From assembly GCA_024235915.1 (NCBI GenBank), contig JACKLO010000019.1, positions 62,001 through 126,000 on the forward strand: 64,000 bases of DNA. The letters run 5' to 3'. This document shows positions 30,987 through 39,171 of this stretch, piece after piece. Each line of letters opens with the position of its first letter. Position 1 is the first letter of the stretch. The notes beneath the pieces are model-generated. The model did not search any database, was not told the DNA's origin, and worked only from the letters and a program-made list of their open reading frames with translations. The DNA comes from Burkholderiaceae bacterium (GTDB taxonomy: Bacteria; Pseudomonadota; Gammaproteobacteria; Burkholderiales; Burkholderiaceae_C). A program made the translations under genes and the position numbers.

Positions 30987-32272
30987 GGGCGCTTGAAGTT
31001 GTCGGCGAGTCCGGACCAGCAGTCAGCGTAACGCGCATCGCGCGCGCCGTCGCGCATGGCCCACGCGGTAGGCTTGAAACGCCAGCGGCTCTCGAACATG
31101 AAGGCCAGGGTGTGGTCCAGCTTGTGTGGCGCCAGCGTCGCGCCGCTGGCCTTGGCGAAGGCGTCCGTGTCCGGGCCGTGCGGCACCATGCTGTTGTGCA
31201 GGCTGGCGCCGCCGGGCCGGAAGCCTTCGGGCTTGGCGTCGTACTGGCCGTACACCAGGCCCATGAACTCGCTCATCACGTTGCGGTGGTACCAGGGCGG
31301 GCGGAAGGTGTCCTCGGCCACCAACCAGCGCGGCGGGAAGATCACGAAGTCGCAGTTGGCCACCCCGGGCGTGTCGCTGGGGCTGGTGAGCACGGTGAAG
31401 ATGCTCGGGTCAGGGTGGTCGAAGCTGATCGAGCCGATCGTCATGAAGTGCCGCGTGTCGTAGCGGCAGGGCGCCAGGTTGCCGTGCCAGGCCACCACGT
31501 CGAACGGCGTGTGGCCCTGCGTGGCGCGCCAGAACAGGCCGCCCGTCTTCTTGACGATCTCATACGGGCCTGGCGTGTCCTCGAACGCCGCCACCGGGTG
31601 TTCGAAGTCGCGCGGGTTGGCCAGGCCGTTGCTGCCGATGGGGCCGAGCTCGGGCAGGCGGAACGGCGCGCCGTGGTTCTCGCAGACGTAGGCCGTGCTG
31701 GGCCCGTCCACCGCCACCTTGAAGGCCAGGCCGCGCGGCAGCAGCACGATCTGGCCGGGCTCGGCCTGCAGCACGCCGAGTTCGGTGGTGAAGGTGAAAC
31801 GGCCGCTCTGCGGCACCACCAGCATCTCGCCGTCGGCGTTCACCAGGGCACGCCGGTCCATGCTGCGGTTGGCGAAGACGACGTGCGCGGCCACACCGGT
31901 CTGCGCGTCGGCATCGCCGTTGAGCACCACGGTGCGCAGGCCGTCGATGAAATCGTGTTCGCCGTCCGGCGCGGCCGCCGGGTGCCAGCGCAACGGGTCC
32001 GGCGGTACGTCGACGCCTGCAGCGGCGCCGGTGCGCCAGAACGGCAGGTCCAGCGCCTCGTAGCCGCCCACCACCACGCTGGGCTGGCGGCGGTACATCC
32101 AGGTGCGGCGGTTCTCGGCGCGCGGCGCGGTGAAGGCGCTGCCCGACAGCAGTTCGGCGTACAGGCCATGCGCCACCCGCTGCGGGCTGTTGCGGCCCAC
32201 CGGCAGCGCGCCGGGTACGGCCTCGGTCGCGAACTGGTTGCCGAAGCCTGTGAGGTAGGTCAGCTCACTCAT
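30983..32272 (-). CDS. hmgA: Homogentisate 1,2-dioxygenase
   Basis: A 429-residue cytosolic Fe(II) enzyme that opens the homogentisate ring to maleylacetoacetate. The N-terminus 'LTYLTGFGNQFATEAVPGALPVGRNSPQ' is characteristic. The metal-binding region 'PPWYHRNVMSEFMGLVYG' provides a His and the Glu ligand, and 'GGASLHNSMVPHGPD' a second His. Length is standard. The gene is coupled to fahA downstream and to the DUF2783 gene upstream through ATGA overlaps at both ends, so all three are probably translated from one message. Confidence 0.97.
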   Translation of the reverse strand: MSELTYLTGFGNQFATEAVPGALPVGRNSPQRVAHGLYAELLSGSAFTAPRAENRRTWMYRRQPSVVVGGYEALDLPFWRTGAAAGVDVPPDPLRWHPAAAPDGEHDFIDGLRTVVLNGDADAQTGVAAHVVFANRSMDRRALVNADGEMLVVPQSGRFTFTTELGVLQAEPGQIVLLPRGLAFKVAVDGPSTAYVCENHGAPFRLPELGPIGSNGLANPRDFEHPVAAFEDTPGPYEIVKKTGGLFWRATQGHTPFDVVAWHGNLAPCRYDTRHFMTIGSISFDHPDPSIFTVLTSPSDTPGVANCDFVIFPPRWLVAEDTFRPPWYHRNVMSEFMGLVYGQYDAKPEGFRPGGASLHNSMVPHGPDTDAFAKASGATLAPHKLDHTLAFMFESRWRFKPTAWAMRDGARDARYADCWSGLADNFKRP

Positions 32273-32517
32273 GGCCTGACCTGTTCCACCCCGTCGCGCG
32301 CGATGCCGATGGCCTCGTCCAGCACGCGCAGGTCGCCGATGTGGTTGGCCAGCAGCAGCACCAGGCGTGCCTGCAGCATCTCGCTCTGCGCCTCGCTGAG
32401 GTCTCGGTGGGCGCTGACCAGGCGGTCGTAGAAGGCGTCGCCCGGCATGTAGGGGTGGCGGTAGCGCTCGCCGGGGATGCCGAAGTTGGGTCGCGTGTTC
32501 AGGTGTTCGGAGTGCAT
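32269..32517 (-). CDS. DUF2783 small protein
   Basis: An 82-residue protein: 'LNTRPNFGIPGERYRHPYMPGDAFYDRLVSAHRDLSEAQSEMLQARLVLLLANHIGDLRVLDEAIGIARDGV'. This matches the DUF2783 family, which is found next to homogentisate genes in many proteobacteria. It looks like a small helical cytosolic protein without catalytic motifs; a chaperone or assembly role for the pathway enzymes is only a guess. ATG 32517 is chosen because GAGGAT precedes it at good distance and because the upstream in-frame codons overlap the FAD hydroxylase's 3' end. Its stop overlaps the hmgA start. Confidence 0.85.
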   Translation of the reverse strand: MHSEHLNTRPNFGIPGERYRHPYMPGDAFYDRLVSAHRDLSEAQSEMLQARLVLLLANHIGDLRVLDEAIGIARDGVEQVRP

Positions 32518-32527
32518 GTGGAGATCC

Positions 32528-34174
32528 TCAATGCCCGGTCGCGCGCGCCAGTGCGGCGCGCACTGCATTGGTGTCGAAGGCCCGCCAGCGCCCTGTCACG
32601 TGCTGGTCGGGGCGCACCAGCAGGCAGCCGCCCGCCGGCAGGCCGCAGCGGCGGGCGACCAGGCCTTCGATGTCCTTCAACGCCATGAATCCGGGGGCCT
32701 CGCCGCCGACCAGCAACGCGGTCAGCGGCAGCGCCTTCAGGGCCTGCCGGGTCGCGGCATCCGGTGTGCCGAAGAACAGCAGGGCGAACCCGTCACCGAG
32801 ATGCGGCAGCAGCCAGGGCCCGCGCGGGCCTTGCACCGGCGCGTCGTCCATCGGCGCGCCCGGCAGCATCCAGCCGTCGAAGGCCTCGCCATCGGCTGTG
32901 TTCAGCGGCGAGCCGGCATAGGTGCTGGGCACCGACAGCCGCCCGCTGTTGACCAGCGCACGCACGCCCGGCACGGTGCCGGCCAGGCTGAGCACGGCGT
33001 CGCGCAGCGTCTGCGCGGCACGGCTCTTGGGTGTCATGAAGTCGGTGGCACGGGTGGAATTCAGCAGGTTCTCGTCGGCGGCCAGCTCGCGCTCGATCGC
33101 GTAGCTGTCCAGCAGCGACTCGGGCGCTTCGCCGCGGATCACCGCGGCCAGCTTCCAGACCAGGTTGTCGGTGTCCTGGATGCCGGAATTGGCGCCACGG
33201 GCGCCGAAGGGCGAGACCTGGTGCGCCGCGTCGCCGACGAACAGCAGCCGGCCGTGGCGGAAGTCGGTCATGCGCCGGCACTGGAAGGTGTAGACGCTGA
33301 CCCATTCCAGCTTGAAGCCGATGTGGGCGAAACCCTGCTGATCCAGCGCCTGGCGGATGCGCGGCTCGACGCGCTCGGGCTGCTTCTCGGCCTCGGGGTC
33401 GGCCTCCCAGCCGAGCTGGAAGTCCAGCCGCCAGACGTCGTCGGCCTGGCGGTGCATCAGCGCGCTCTGGCCCGCGAAGAACGTGGGGTGGAACCAGAAG
33501 CGCCGCTCGGTCTTCTCCAGCGGGAAGGGCTCGGCGTCGAGCACCACGTCGGCGATCAGGAAGCGGTCCTGGAAGACGTGGCCCTCGATGTCCAGGCCCA
33601 TCGCGCGGCGGATCGGGCTGCGCGCGCCGTCGGCAACGATCAGCCAGTCGGCGTGCAGCGTGTAGGCGCCCTGCGCCGTCTCCACCTGCACGATGGCGCC
33701 ATCGTCGCGCGCCTCGACCGACACCACCTTGTGTTTCCAGCGCAGGTCCAGCGCCGGCAGGTCACGCGCGCGGTCGACGAGGTATTCCTCGAGGTAGTAC
33801 TGCTGCAGGTTGACCATGCCAGGGCGCTGGTGGCCGGACTCGGGCAGCAGGTCGAAGCTGAAGACCTCGCGCTCGCCCTCGAAGGTGCGGCCCACGTTCC
33901 ACGTGACGCCCTTGTCCAGCACGCGCTGGCCGGCACCCAGGCGGTCCAGGATCTCCAGCGTGCGCTTGGCGTAGCAGACGCCGCGCGAGCCGACGGAGAC
34001 GGTGTCGTCGTCGTCGAGCAGGATGGGCTGCAGGCCGCGCTGCGCCGCGTCGATGCCGGCGCACAGGCCCACCGGGCCGGCGCCGACGATGACCAGCGGC
34101 ACGCGCCGCACCGGGCCGCCAATCTCGGGGGCCGGGCTGGCGGGGAACTTGGGCCAGGTGTAGGTGCTGAGCAT
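32528..34174 (-). CDS. FAD-dependent aromatic hydroxylase (MhpA/PheA/UbiH type)
   Basis: A 548-residue flavoprotein monooxygenase. The dinucleotide-binding motif is VIVGAGPVGLCAG (about residue 32-44), the DG motif is VADGARSPIRR, and the GD motif is LLFVGDAAHQVSPFGARGANSG. A C-terminal thioredoxin-like domain follows, typical of the phenol-hydroxylase branch. Members use NAD(P)H and O2 to hydroxylate phenolic rings. Next to hmgA and fahA, the obvious product would be homogentisate, for example from 3-hydroxyphenylacetate; the substrate is inferred from context only. It starts 2 bp after the VOC gene's stop, in one operon. Confidence 0.9.
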   Translation of the reverse strand: MLSTYTWPKFPASPAPEIGGPVRRVPLVIVGAGPVGLCAGIDAAQRGLQPILLDDDDTVSVGSRGVCYAKRTLEILDRLGAGQRVLDKGVTWNVGRTFEGEREVFSFDLLPESGHQRPGMVNLQQYYLEEYLVDRARDLPALDLRWKHKVVSVEARDDGAIVQVETAQGAYTLHADWLIVADGARSPIRRAMGLDIEGHVFQDRFLIADVVLDAEPFPLEKTERRFWFHPTFFAGQSALMHRQADDVWRLDFQLGWEADPEAEKQPERVEPRIRQALDQQGFAHIGFKLEWVSVYTFQCRRMTDFRHGRLLFVGDAAHQVSPFGARGANSGIQDTDNLVWKLAAVIRGEAPESLLDSYAIERELAADENLLNSTRATDFMTPKSRAAQTLRDAVLSLAGTVPGVRALVNSGRLSVPSTYAGSPLNTADGEAFDGWMLPGAPMDDAPVQGPRGPWLLPHLGDGFALLFFGTPDAATRQALKALPLTALLVGGEAPGFMALKDIEGLVARRCGLPAGGCLLVRPDQHVTGRWRAFDTNAVRAALARATGH

Positions 34175-34176
34175 GG

Positions 34177-34716
34177 TCAGGACCCCGCGAATTCCTGCTC
34201 GTGCATCCAGGCGGCGTGCTTGGGTGCGCGGCGCGTCTTCGCCCACTCGTCCAGCATTTCCCACTTCACGGCGTCCAGCTTGGCGTTCATCGCCGGCGTG
34301 GCGGTGTCGCAGGCCAGTTCCAGCCGGTGGCCGTTGGGGTCGAAGAAGTAGATCGACTTGAAGATGGTGTGGTCGGTCACGCCGATGACCTCGATGCCGG
34401 CGGCCTCCAGCCGCGCCTTGGTGGCTTCGAGCTCCTCGACGCTGCCGACCTTGAAGGCCAGGTGCTGCACCCAGGTCGGCGTGGCCTCGTCACGGCCCAT
34501 GTCGGGCGAGTTGGGCAGCTCGAAGAAGGCCAGCACGTTGCCGTTGCCCGCGTCCAGGAACACGTGCATGTACGGGTCGGGCGCGTGCGTCGACGGCACG
34601 TGGTCCTCGGCGATCGCGAGCACGAAGTCCATGCCCAGGTGCTGGCCGTACCACTCCACCGTCTGCTTGGCGTCCTTGCAGCGGTAGGCGACGTGGTGGA
34701 TGCGTTCGATGGCCAT
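34177..34716 (-). CDS. VOC/glyoxalase-fold protein
   Basis: A 179-residue cytosolic protein of the vicinal-oxygen-chelate superfamily. Metal ligand candidates are all present: His in 'IERIHHVAYRC', His in 'WVQHLAFKVG' and Glu in 'NGHRLELAC'. The C-terminal 40 residues (KLDAVKWEMLDEWAKTRRAPKHAAW) are an extension seen in ring-cleavage-associated members. It may act as an extradiol-like dioxygenase or an isomerase/hydrolase on ring-cleavage products. It lies between a degenerate metallo-hydrolase and the FAD hydroxylase. A GGAGG-like site precedes the ATG. Confidence 0.88.
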   Translation of the reverse strand: MAIERIHHVAYRCKDAKQTVEWYGQHLGMDFVLAIAEDHVPSTHAPDPYMHVFLDAGNGNVLAFFELPNSPDMGRDEATPTWVQHLAFKVGSVEELEATKARLEAAGIEVIGVTDHTIFKSIYFFDPNGHRLELACDTATPAMNAKLDAVKWEMLDEWAKTRRAPKHAAWMHEQEFAGS

Positions 34717-34750
34717 GGCGGGCCTCCTTCGTGTGCAGCGTTGTGGGGGG

Positions 34751-35704
34751 TCAGGACTCCAGGGCCTTCCACATCTCGATGTCGCGTTCGGCGGTCCAGA
34801 TGCGCGGGTCGCGATACTGCGTGGCCTCGTCGTAGGCGCGCGTGACGTCGAAGGGCATGCAGTGGTCGAAGATCACCCAGTGGCCGTACTTGGGCCGCAC
34901 GGCGGCCATGGTCGACTGGTAGACGGCCTTCAAGTCCTGCCCGGCGGCGGCACCGGCCTTCACCGCGGCAAAGACATCGGCGATGAAGGCGCGCGTGCCG
35001 GCCAGGCCCGCGGCCACCTGCTCGGCGTTTTCCAACGCGGCGCCGCGGCCCGGCACCAGCTTTTCCGGCTTCAGTGCCGCGATGTTGTCCAGCGTCTGCG
35101 GCCAGTCACTGAAGTAGGCATCGCCGGCGTAGGGCGTGGCGTCGAACTCCACCAGGTCGCCGCTGAACAGGATTCTTTCCTGCGGCAGCCAGACCACGGT
35201 GTCGCCCTTGGTGTGGCCGCGGCCCAACTGGATCAGCTGCACCTCCAGCTTGCCCAGCCACAGCGTCATCTTGCCGGTGAAGGTCATCGTCGGCCAGGTC
35301 AGGCCGGGCGGCACGCTCTCCACGTTGCGGAACAGGCGCGGGAAGCGGCCGATCTCGCTGGCCTTGTCCTGCTCGCCGCGTTCCTTGATGAGCGACAGCG
35401 TGTCCTCGCTGGCGATCACGTGTTCCGGCTGGTAGGCGCTGGCGCCGAGCACGCGCACCGCGTGGTAGTGGCTCAGCATCACGTACTTGATCGGCTTGTC
35501 GGTCACCTCGCGGATGCGGCGGATCACATCCTGCGCCATCACCGGCGTGGCCTGCGTGTCGATGACCATCACCGCGTCGTCGCCGATGACGATGCCGGTG
35601 TTCGGGTCGCCCTCGGCGGTGTAGGCGTAGGCGTGCTCGGACAGCTTGGTGAAGCTGACCTTCTTTTCCTCAAGGTCGGCCTGGCTGGCAAAGGCTTTGG
35701 ACAT
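34751..35704 (-). CDS. Metallo-beta-lactamase-fold protein with altered metal motif
   Basis: A 317-residue cytosolic protein with the MBL fold ('NTGIVIGDDAVMVIDTQATPVMAQDVIRRIREVTDKPIKYVMLSHYHAVRVLGAS'). The canonical HxHxDH is HYHAVR here, so the Asp and the last His are replaced by Val and Arg. Later elements are partly kept: 'RGHTKGDTVVWLP' and 'ILFSGDLVEF'. It may bind a single metal or be a non-hydrolytic relative. It is the first gene of the leftward aromatic operon and is divergent from the IclR regulator, with the operator palindrome between them. Confidence 0.88.
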   Translation of the reverse strand: MSKAFASQADLEEKKVSFTKLSEHAYAYTAEGDPNTGIVIGDDAVMVIDTQATPVMAQDVIRRIREVTDKPIKYVMLSHYHAVRVLGASAYQPEHVIASEDTLSLIKERGEQDKASEIGRFPRLFRNVESVPPGLTWPTMTFTGKMTLWLGKLEVQLIQLGRGHTKGDTVVWLPQERILFSGDLVEFDATPYAGDAYFSDWPQTLDNIAALKPEKLVPGRGAALENAEQVAAGLAGTRAFIADVFAAVKAGAAAGQDLKAVYQSTMAAVRPKYGHWVIFDHCMPFDVTRAYDEATQYRDPRIWTAERDIEMWKALES

Positions 35705-35736
35705 GTCGGGGGCTCCGGTTGAATGCGTTTGTCTAT

Positions 35737-35772
35737 ATTGAACTTGACGCGATTCTCCGTCAATCGTTCAAT
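35737..35772. promoter_or_regulatory. IclR-type operator in a divergent promoter
   Basis: ATTGAAC plus TTGACG on the left and CGTCAA plus GTTCAAT on the right form an imperfect inverted repeat around an 8-bp centre. The 69-bp divergent region contains little else. The palindrome touches the IclR start codon, so autorepression and control of the aromatic operon are likely (inference). Confidence 0.6.
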
Positions 35773-35773
35773 C

Positions 35774-36565
35774 ATGTCCAACGCATTCAACATCAGCGAA
35801 AACCCGAAGATGAAAGAACAACGCGGCATCCAGAGCGTGGAGGTGGGCGGCCGGCTGCTGCTGGCCCTGGTCCACGAAGGCCGGCCGATGGCGCTGAAGG
35901 ACCTGGCGCAGGCGGCCGGCATGGCCCCGCCCAAGGCCCACCCTTACCTGGTGAGCTTCGGCAAGCTGGGCCTGATCGCGCAGGACGAAGCGAGTGGCCA
36001 CTACGGCCTGGGCCCTTTGGCCATGCAGCTGGGCCTGATCAGCCTGCAGCAGAGCGACCCGGTGCGCCTGGCCAGCGCCCAGCTGCCGGGGCTGGCGGAA
36101 GTGGTGGGGCAGACCGTGGGCATCGCCGTCTGGGGCCCGCGCGGCGCCACCATCGTGCGCACCGAGCCCGGCCCGCTGCCGGTGCATGTGGCCATGCGCC
36201 ACGGCACGGTGATGAGCCTGCGCGGCACCGCGTCGGGCACGCTGTTCGCGGCCTGGCTGTCGCACGCCGAGATCCGCGCCGGCGATGCCGGCGCGGTGTT
36301 CGATGCCGCCTTTGAACGCGAACTGGCGGCCGTGCGCGACGCCGGCATCGCCACCGCCAACGACGGCGTGGTGGCTGGCGTCTCCGCCCTGGCTGCGCCG
36401 GTGTTCGACGCCGGCAACCGCCTGGTGCTGAGTCTTACGGCCATCGGCCCCAGTGCCAGCTTTGACGTGCGGCCCGACGGTCCGCCGGCGCAGGCGCTGA
36501 AGGCCGCCGCGGCCGAACTGTCCAGGCAGCTGGGCGCCCGCAGCGCCGCCACCCGGACCGATTGA
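35774..36565 (+). CDS. IclR-family regulator of the aromatic operon
   Basis: A 263-residue transcription factor. The N-terminal winged helix is 'GGRLLLALVHEGRPMALKDLAQAAGMAPPKAHPYLVSFGKLGLI'. The C-terminal IclR effector domain has 'VGQTVGIAVWGPRGATIVRTE' and 'GTASGTLFAAWL', ending with 'GVSALAAPVFDAGNRLVLSLTAIG'. IclR proteins bind small aromatic or keto acids, and many control aromatic catabolism. ATG 35774 is preferred to upstream in-frame starts that overlap the operator. It is divergent from the MBL-FAD-hmgA-fahA operon, so it is the obvious regulator. Confidence 0.92.
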   Translation: MSNAFNISENPKMKEQRGIQSVEVGGRLLLALVHEGRPMALKDLAQAAGMAPPKAHPYLVSFGKLGLIAQDEASGHYGLGPLAMQLGLISLQQSDPVRLASAQLPGLAEVVGQTVGIAVWGPRGATIVRTEPGPLPVHVAMRHGTVMSLRGTASGTLFAAWLSHAEIRAGDAGAVFDAAFERELAAVRDAGIATANDGVVAGVSALAAPVFDAGNRLVLSLTAIGPSASFDVRPDGPPAQALKAAAAELSRQLGARSAATRTD

Positions 36566-36636
36566 TACGCATCAAGCCCGCGGAGGCTGTCCGCGCCTAG
36601 AGTCGCCGAATACCGGCAGACGTATAGGCGCAGACG

Positions 36637-37776
36637 ATGAACCGACAGCGGTGGGCGGCGACCTTGGTGGCCCTGGCCGTGGTGGCTGCGGCCGCCGGTG
36701 CCGCTTGGTGGCGCTTCGGCCGCGCCGTGGCGGTGCCCATGGCCGCCGTGACGGAGGGCGCGGTGGCGCTGCGTGTGGTGGGCCCGGGGTCGGTGCAGGC
36801 GCGTGTGCCCCTGACGCTGGCCGCACGCATCACCGCCAGCGTGACCGCGGTGAACGCCGACGTCGGCGACACGGTCCGCGCCGGCGACGTGCTGGTGACG
36901 CTGGATGACCGCGACCTGCGCGCCCGCCGCGACACCGTGGCCGCCCAGCGCGCCACCCAGCAGCGCAACATCGACGCCGCCGACGCGGCGCTGCGCAAGG
37001 CCCAGGCCGACCTGACACTGGCGCGCAGCCGTGCCCAGCGCGATGCCGCGCTGCAGGCCCAGGGTTTTGTCTCCGCGGCGGGGCTGGACAGCACCAAGGC
37101 CGCACTCGACGCCGCCGCTGCGGCCGAGCAGAGCGCGATCGCGGCGTTGGCTGCGCGCAAGGCGGAACTGGCGGCCTCGGCGCACGACCTCGCTGCCGCC
37201 GAGGTGAACACATCGTTCGCGCAACTGCGCGCGCCGGCCAATGCCCTGGTCGTGCAGCGCCTGGTGGAACCCGGCAACACCGTGGTTCCCGGCACCCCAC
37301 TGCTGCGTCTGGTGGATCCGGCGACCATCTGGGTCGCGATGCGGGTGGACGAAGCCCAGCTGGCGCTGCTTCAACCTGGCCAGGCGGCGCGCATCCGCCT
37401 GCGCAGTGGCAGCGAGCATGACGGCCGGGTGGCGCGCATTGCGCGCCAGTCTGATGCGGCGACACGCGAGATCGAGGTGCACGTGGCTTTCGACACCATG
37501 CCAGCGGGTTTCGCGATCGACCAGGAGGCGCAGGTCACGGTTCTGGCCGGCGAACAGCGCGGGCTGCGGGTGCCGGCCACCGCGTTGCTGCGCGACCGGG
37601 ATGGCCGGCCTGGCGTGCTGACCGTGGTCGACGGCCGCACCCGGTTCGCCCCAGTGCATACGGGTGCCACCGATGGCCAGCAACTGCTGCTCGCCCAGGG
37701 GCCCGCCGCCGGCACAGCGGTGGTGGCCGTCGCCGCCGGCGTGCGCGACGGCATGCACGTGCGCGCTGCCGACTGA
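36637..37776 (+). CDS. HlyD/RND-type membrane-fusion adaptor of an ABC exporter
   Basis: A 379-residue periplasmic adaptor with one N-terminal membrane helix (about 8-28). It has a lipoyl half-motif 'GPGSVQARVPLTLAARITASVTAVNADVGDTVRAGDVLVTLDDRDL', then a long Ala/Arg-rich coiled coil (about 95-190). The second lipoyl half is 'SFAQLRAPANALVVQRLVEPGNTVVPGTPLLRLVDPATIWV'. Beta-barrel and membrane-proximal domains follow. It is the first gene of a three-gene set with an FtsX-like permease and an ATPase, as in MacAB or DevBCA exporters. No outer-membrane channel is encoded nearby. The substrate is unknown. Confidence 0.9.
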   Translation: MNRQRWAATLVALAVVAAAAGAAWWRFGRAVAVPMAAVTEGAVALRVVGPGSVQARVPLTLAARITASVTAVNADVGDTVRAGDVLVTLDDRDLRARRDTVAAQRATQQRNIDAADAALRKAQADLTLARSRAQRDAALQAQGFVSAAGLDSTKAALDAAAAAEQSAIAALAARKAELAASAHDLAAAEVNTSFAQLRAPANALVVQRLVEPGNTVVPGTPLLRLVDPATIWVAMRVDEAQLALLQPGQAARIRLRSGSEHDGRVARIARQSDAATREIEVHVAFDTMPAGFAIDQEAQVTVLAGEQRGLRVPATALLRDRDGRPGVLTVVDGRTRFAPVHTGATDGQQLLLAQGPAAGTAVVAVAAGVRDGMHVRAAD

Positions 37777-37863
37777 ACTGAGATGACCCCCAGCGTGTTT
37801 CGTTCGCGGCATCCCGAGAAGGCAGCCGGATCCTTCGGAACGACCGTTCGGCACTGACGCGCC

Positions 37864-39069
37864 ATGGACCTCGCGATCAAGGACATCCGCCGCCACGTCG
37901 GCAAGTTCGTCGCTACCATCGTTGGCGTGTCGATGCTGCTGGCCATCGTGCTGGTGATGAACGGCATCTACCGCGGCAATATCGCCGACGGCGTGTGGCT
38001 GATCGAAAACCTGCGCACCGACCTCTGGGTGGTGGAACGCGGTCGCGGTGGCCCGTTCAACGAACCGTCGCGCCTGCCACTGGACAGCTTCAGAAGCGTG
38101 GCCGCCACGCCCGGCGTGGCGCAGGCCAGCCCGCTGGTGCTGTACACGGCGCAACGCGCCTTCTCCAGGGAAGGCCGTGGCGCCGAGCAGCAGTTCACCG
38201 TCATCGGCTACGACGTCTTCGGCGGCCTGGGCGGCCCGGGCCGCCTGGTCGAAGGGCGCGCCATCGCCGCTGCCCACTACGAGGTGGTGGCCGACCGCAA
38301 GCTGGGTCTGGCCCTGGGCGACCGATTCGTGCTCTCGGGCGACACCTACACGGTGGTGGGCGTGAGTGCCGGCGCGGTGGACGCCTCGGGCAACCCGCTG
38401 CTGTGGATGTCGCTGGCCGACGCGCAGGACGTGCAGTTCGAGCAGGACCCGCGTGCGGTGGAACAGTCGCGCGCCGCCACGCTGCAGCGCCTGGAGGCCG
38501 CCGGCTATGCCGATGCCCAGGCCGCGAAGCTGCTGCCGCTGGTGAACGGCGCGCCGACGCAGATCAACGCCGTGCTCGTGCGCCTGCTGCCCGGCGCAGA
38601 CCGCGCCGCGGTGTCGCAGCACCTGCGCGACTGGCTCTACGTCAACGTCTACACCACCGACGAGGAACGCACGCTGATGCTCGAAGGGCGGCTGAAGCGC
38701 ATCTCCGGCGTGCTGGGCCTTTTCCGCACGCTGCTGGTGGTGGTGTCCATCGTCATCATCGCACTCATCGTCTACGTGCTGACGATCGAGAAGATCAAGT
38801 CCATCGCCACGCTCAAGCTCATCGGCGCGCCCAACCGCGTGATCGTGCGCCTGATCCTGGAACAGTCGCTGGCGCTGACGCTGGCCAGTTTTGGCGGCGC
38901 CTGGCTGCTGCGCAATCTGATCGCACCAGGCTTCCCGCGCACGCTGAGCTTCGCCGCGTCGGAGACCGCGATCACGTTCGCCGTGATGCTGGCCGGCGGC
39001 GTGCTGGCCAGCGGCATGGCCATCTGGCACGCGCTGCGCACGCCGCCGCAGCTGGCGCTGGGAGGGTGA
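37864..39069 (+). CDS. FtsX/DevC-type ABC transporter permease
   Basis: A 401-residue inner-membrane protein with the MacB/DevC layout: helix 1 at about 15-36 (FVATIVGVSMLLAIVLVMNG), a large periplasmic MacB-like domain (about 40-270), and three C-terminal helices (LLVVVSIVIIALIVYVLTIEKI, ALTLASFGGAWLL, ITFAVMLAGGVLASGMAIW). The 'IEKIKSIATLKLIGAPNRVI' segment couples to the ATPase in this family. The gene follows the adaptor after 87 bp that contain part of a dispersed repeat. It is probably mechanotransmitting rather than a classical pore. Confidence 0.92.
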   Translation: MDLAIKDIRRHVGKFVATIVGVSMLLAIVLVMNGIYRGNIADGVWLIENLRTDLWVVERGRGGPFNEPSRLPLDSFRSVAATPGVAQASPLVLYTAQRAFSREGRGAEQQFTVIGYDVFGGLGGPGRLVEGRAIAAAHYEVVADRKLGLALGDRFVLSGDTYTVVGVSAGAVDASGNPLLWMSLADAQDVQFEQDPRAVEQSRAATLQRLEAAGYADAQAAKLLPLVNGAPTQINAVLVRLLPGADRAAVSQHLRDWLYVNVYTTDEERTLMLEGRLKRISGVLGLFRTLLVVVSIVIIALIVYVLTIEKIKSIATLKLIGAPNRVIVRLILEQSLALTLASFGGAWLLRNLIAPGFPRTLSFAASETAITFAVMLAGGVLASGMAIWHALRTPPQLALGG

Positions 39070-39100
39070 GATGACGCCCCCAAGCTCACTTCGTTCGCGC

Positions 39101-39140
39101 CCCCCGAGGTCCCGCAGGGACCGATCGACGGTCCCGGGGG
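39101..39140. repeat. Intergenic hairpin element inside the exporter operon
   Basis: An outer CCCCCG/CGGGGG pair encloses an inner GGTCCC-GCA-GGGACC hairpin (39108-39122). The segment before it (CTTCGTTCGCG at 39089-39099, GAGATGAC at 39068-39075) recurs before the permease gene at 37780-37808. The inner loop resembles that of the REP-like hairpins at 926-953 and 51438-51465. Confidence 0.65.
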
Positions 39141-39171
39141 AGCGTCATGCCCTTCGGGCGGCCGGGCGGGC

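Noticed and set aside
34177..34716. Glyoxalase I (lactoylglutathione lyase)
   Set aside because: The fold and metal residues fit the superfamily, but the C-terminal extension and operon context point to aromatic catabolism.
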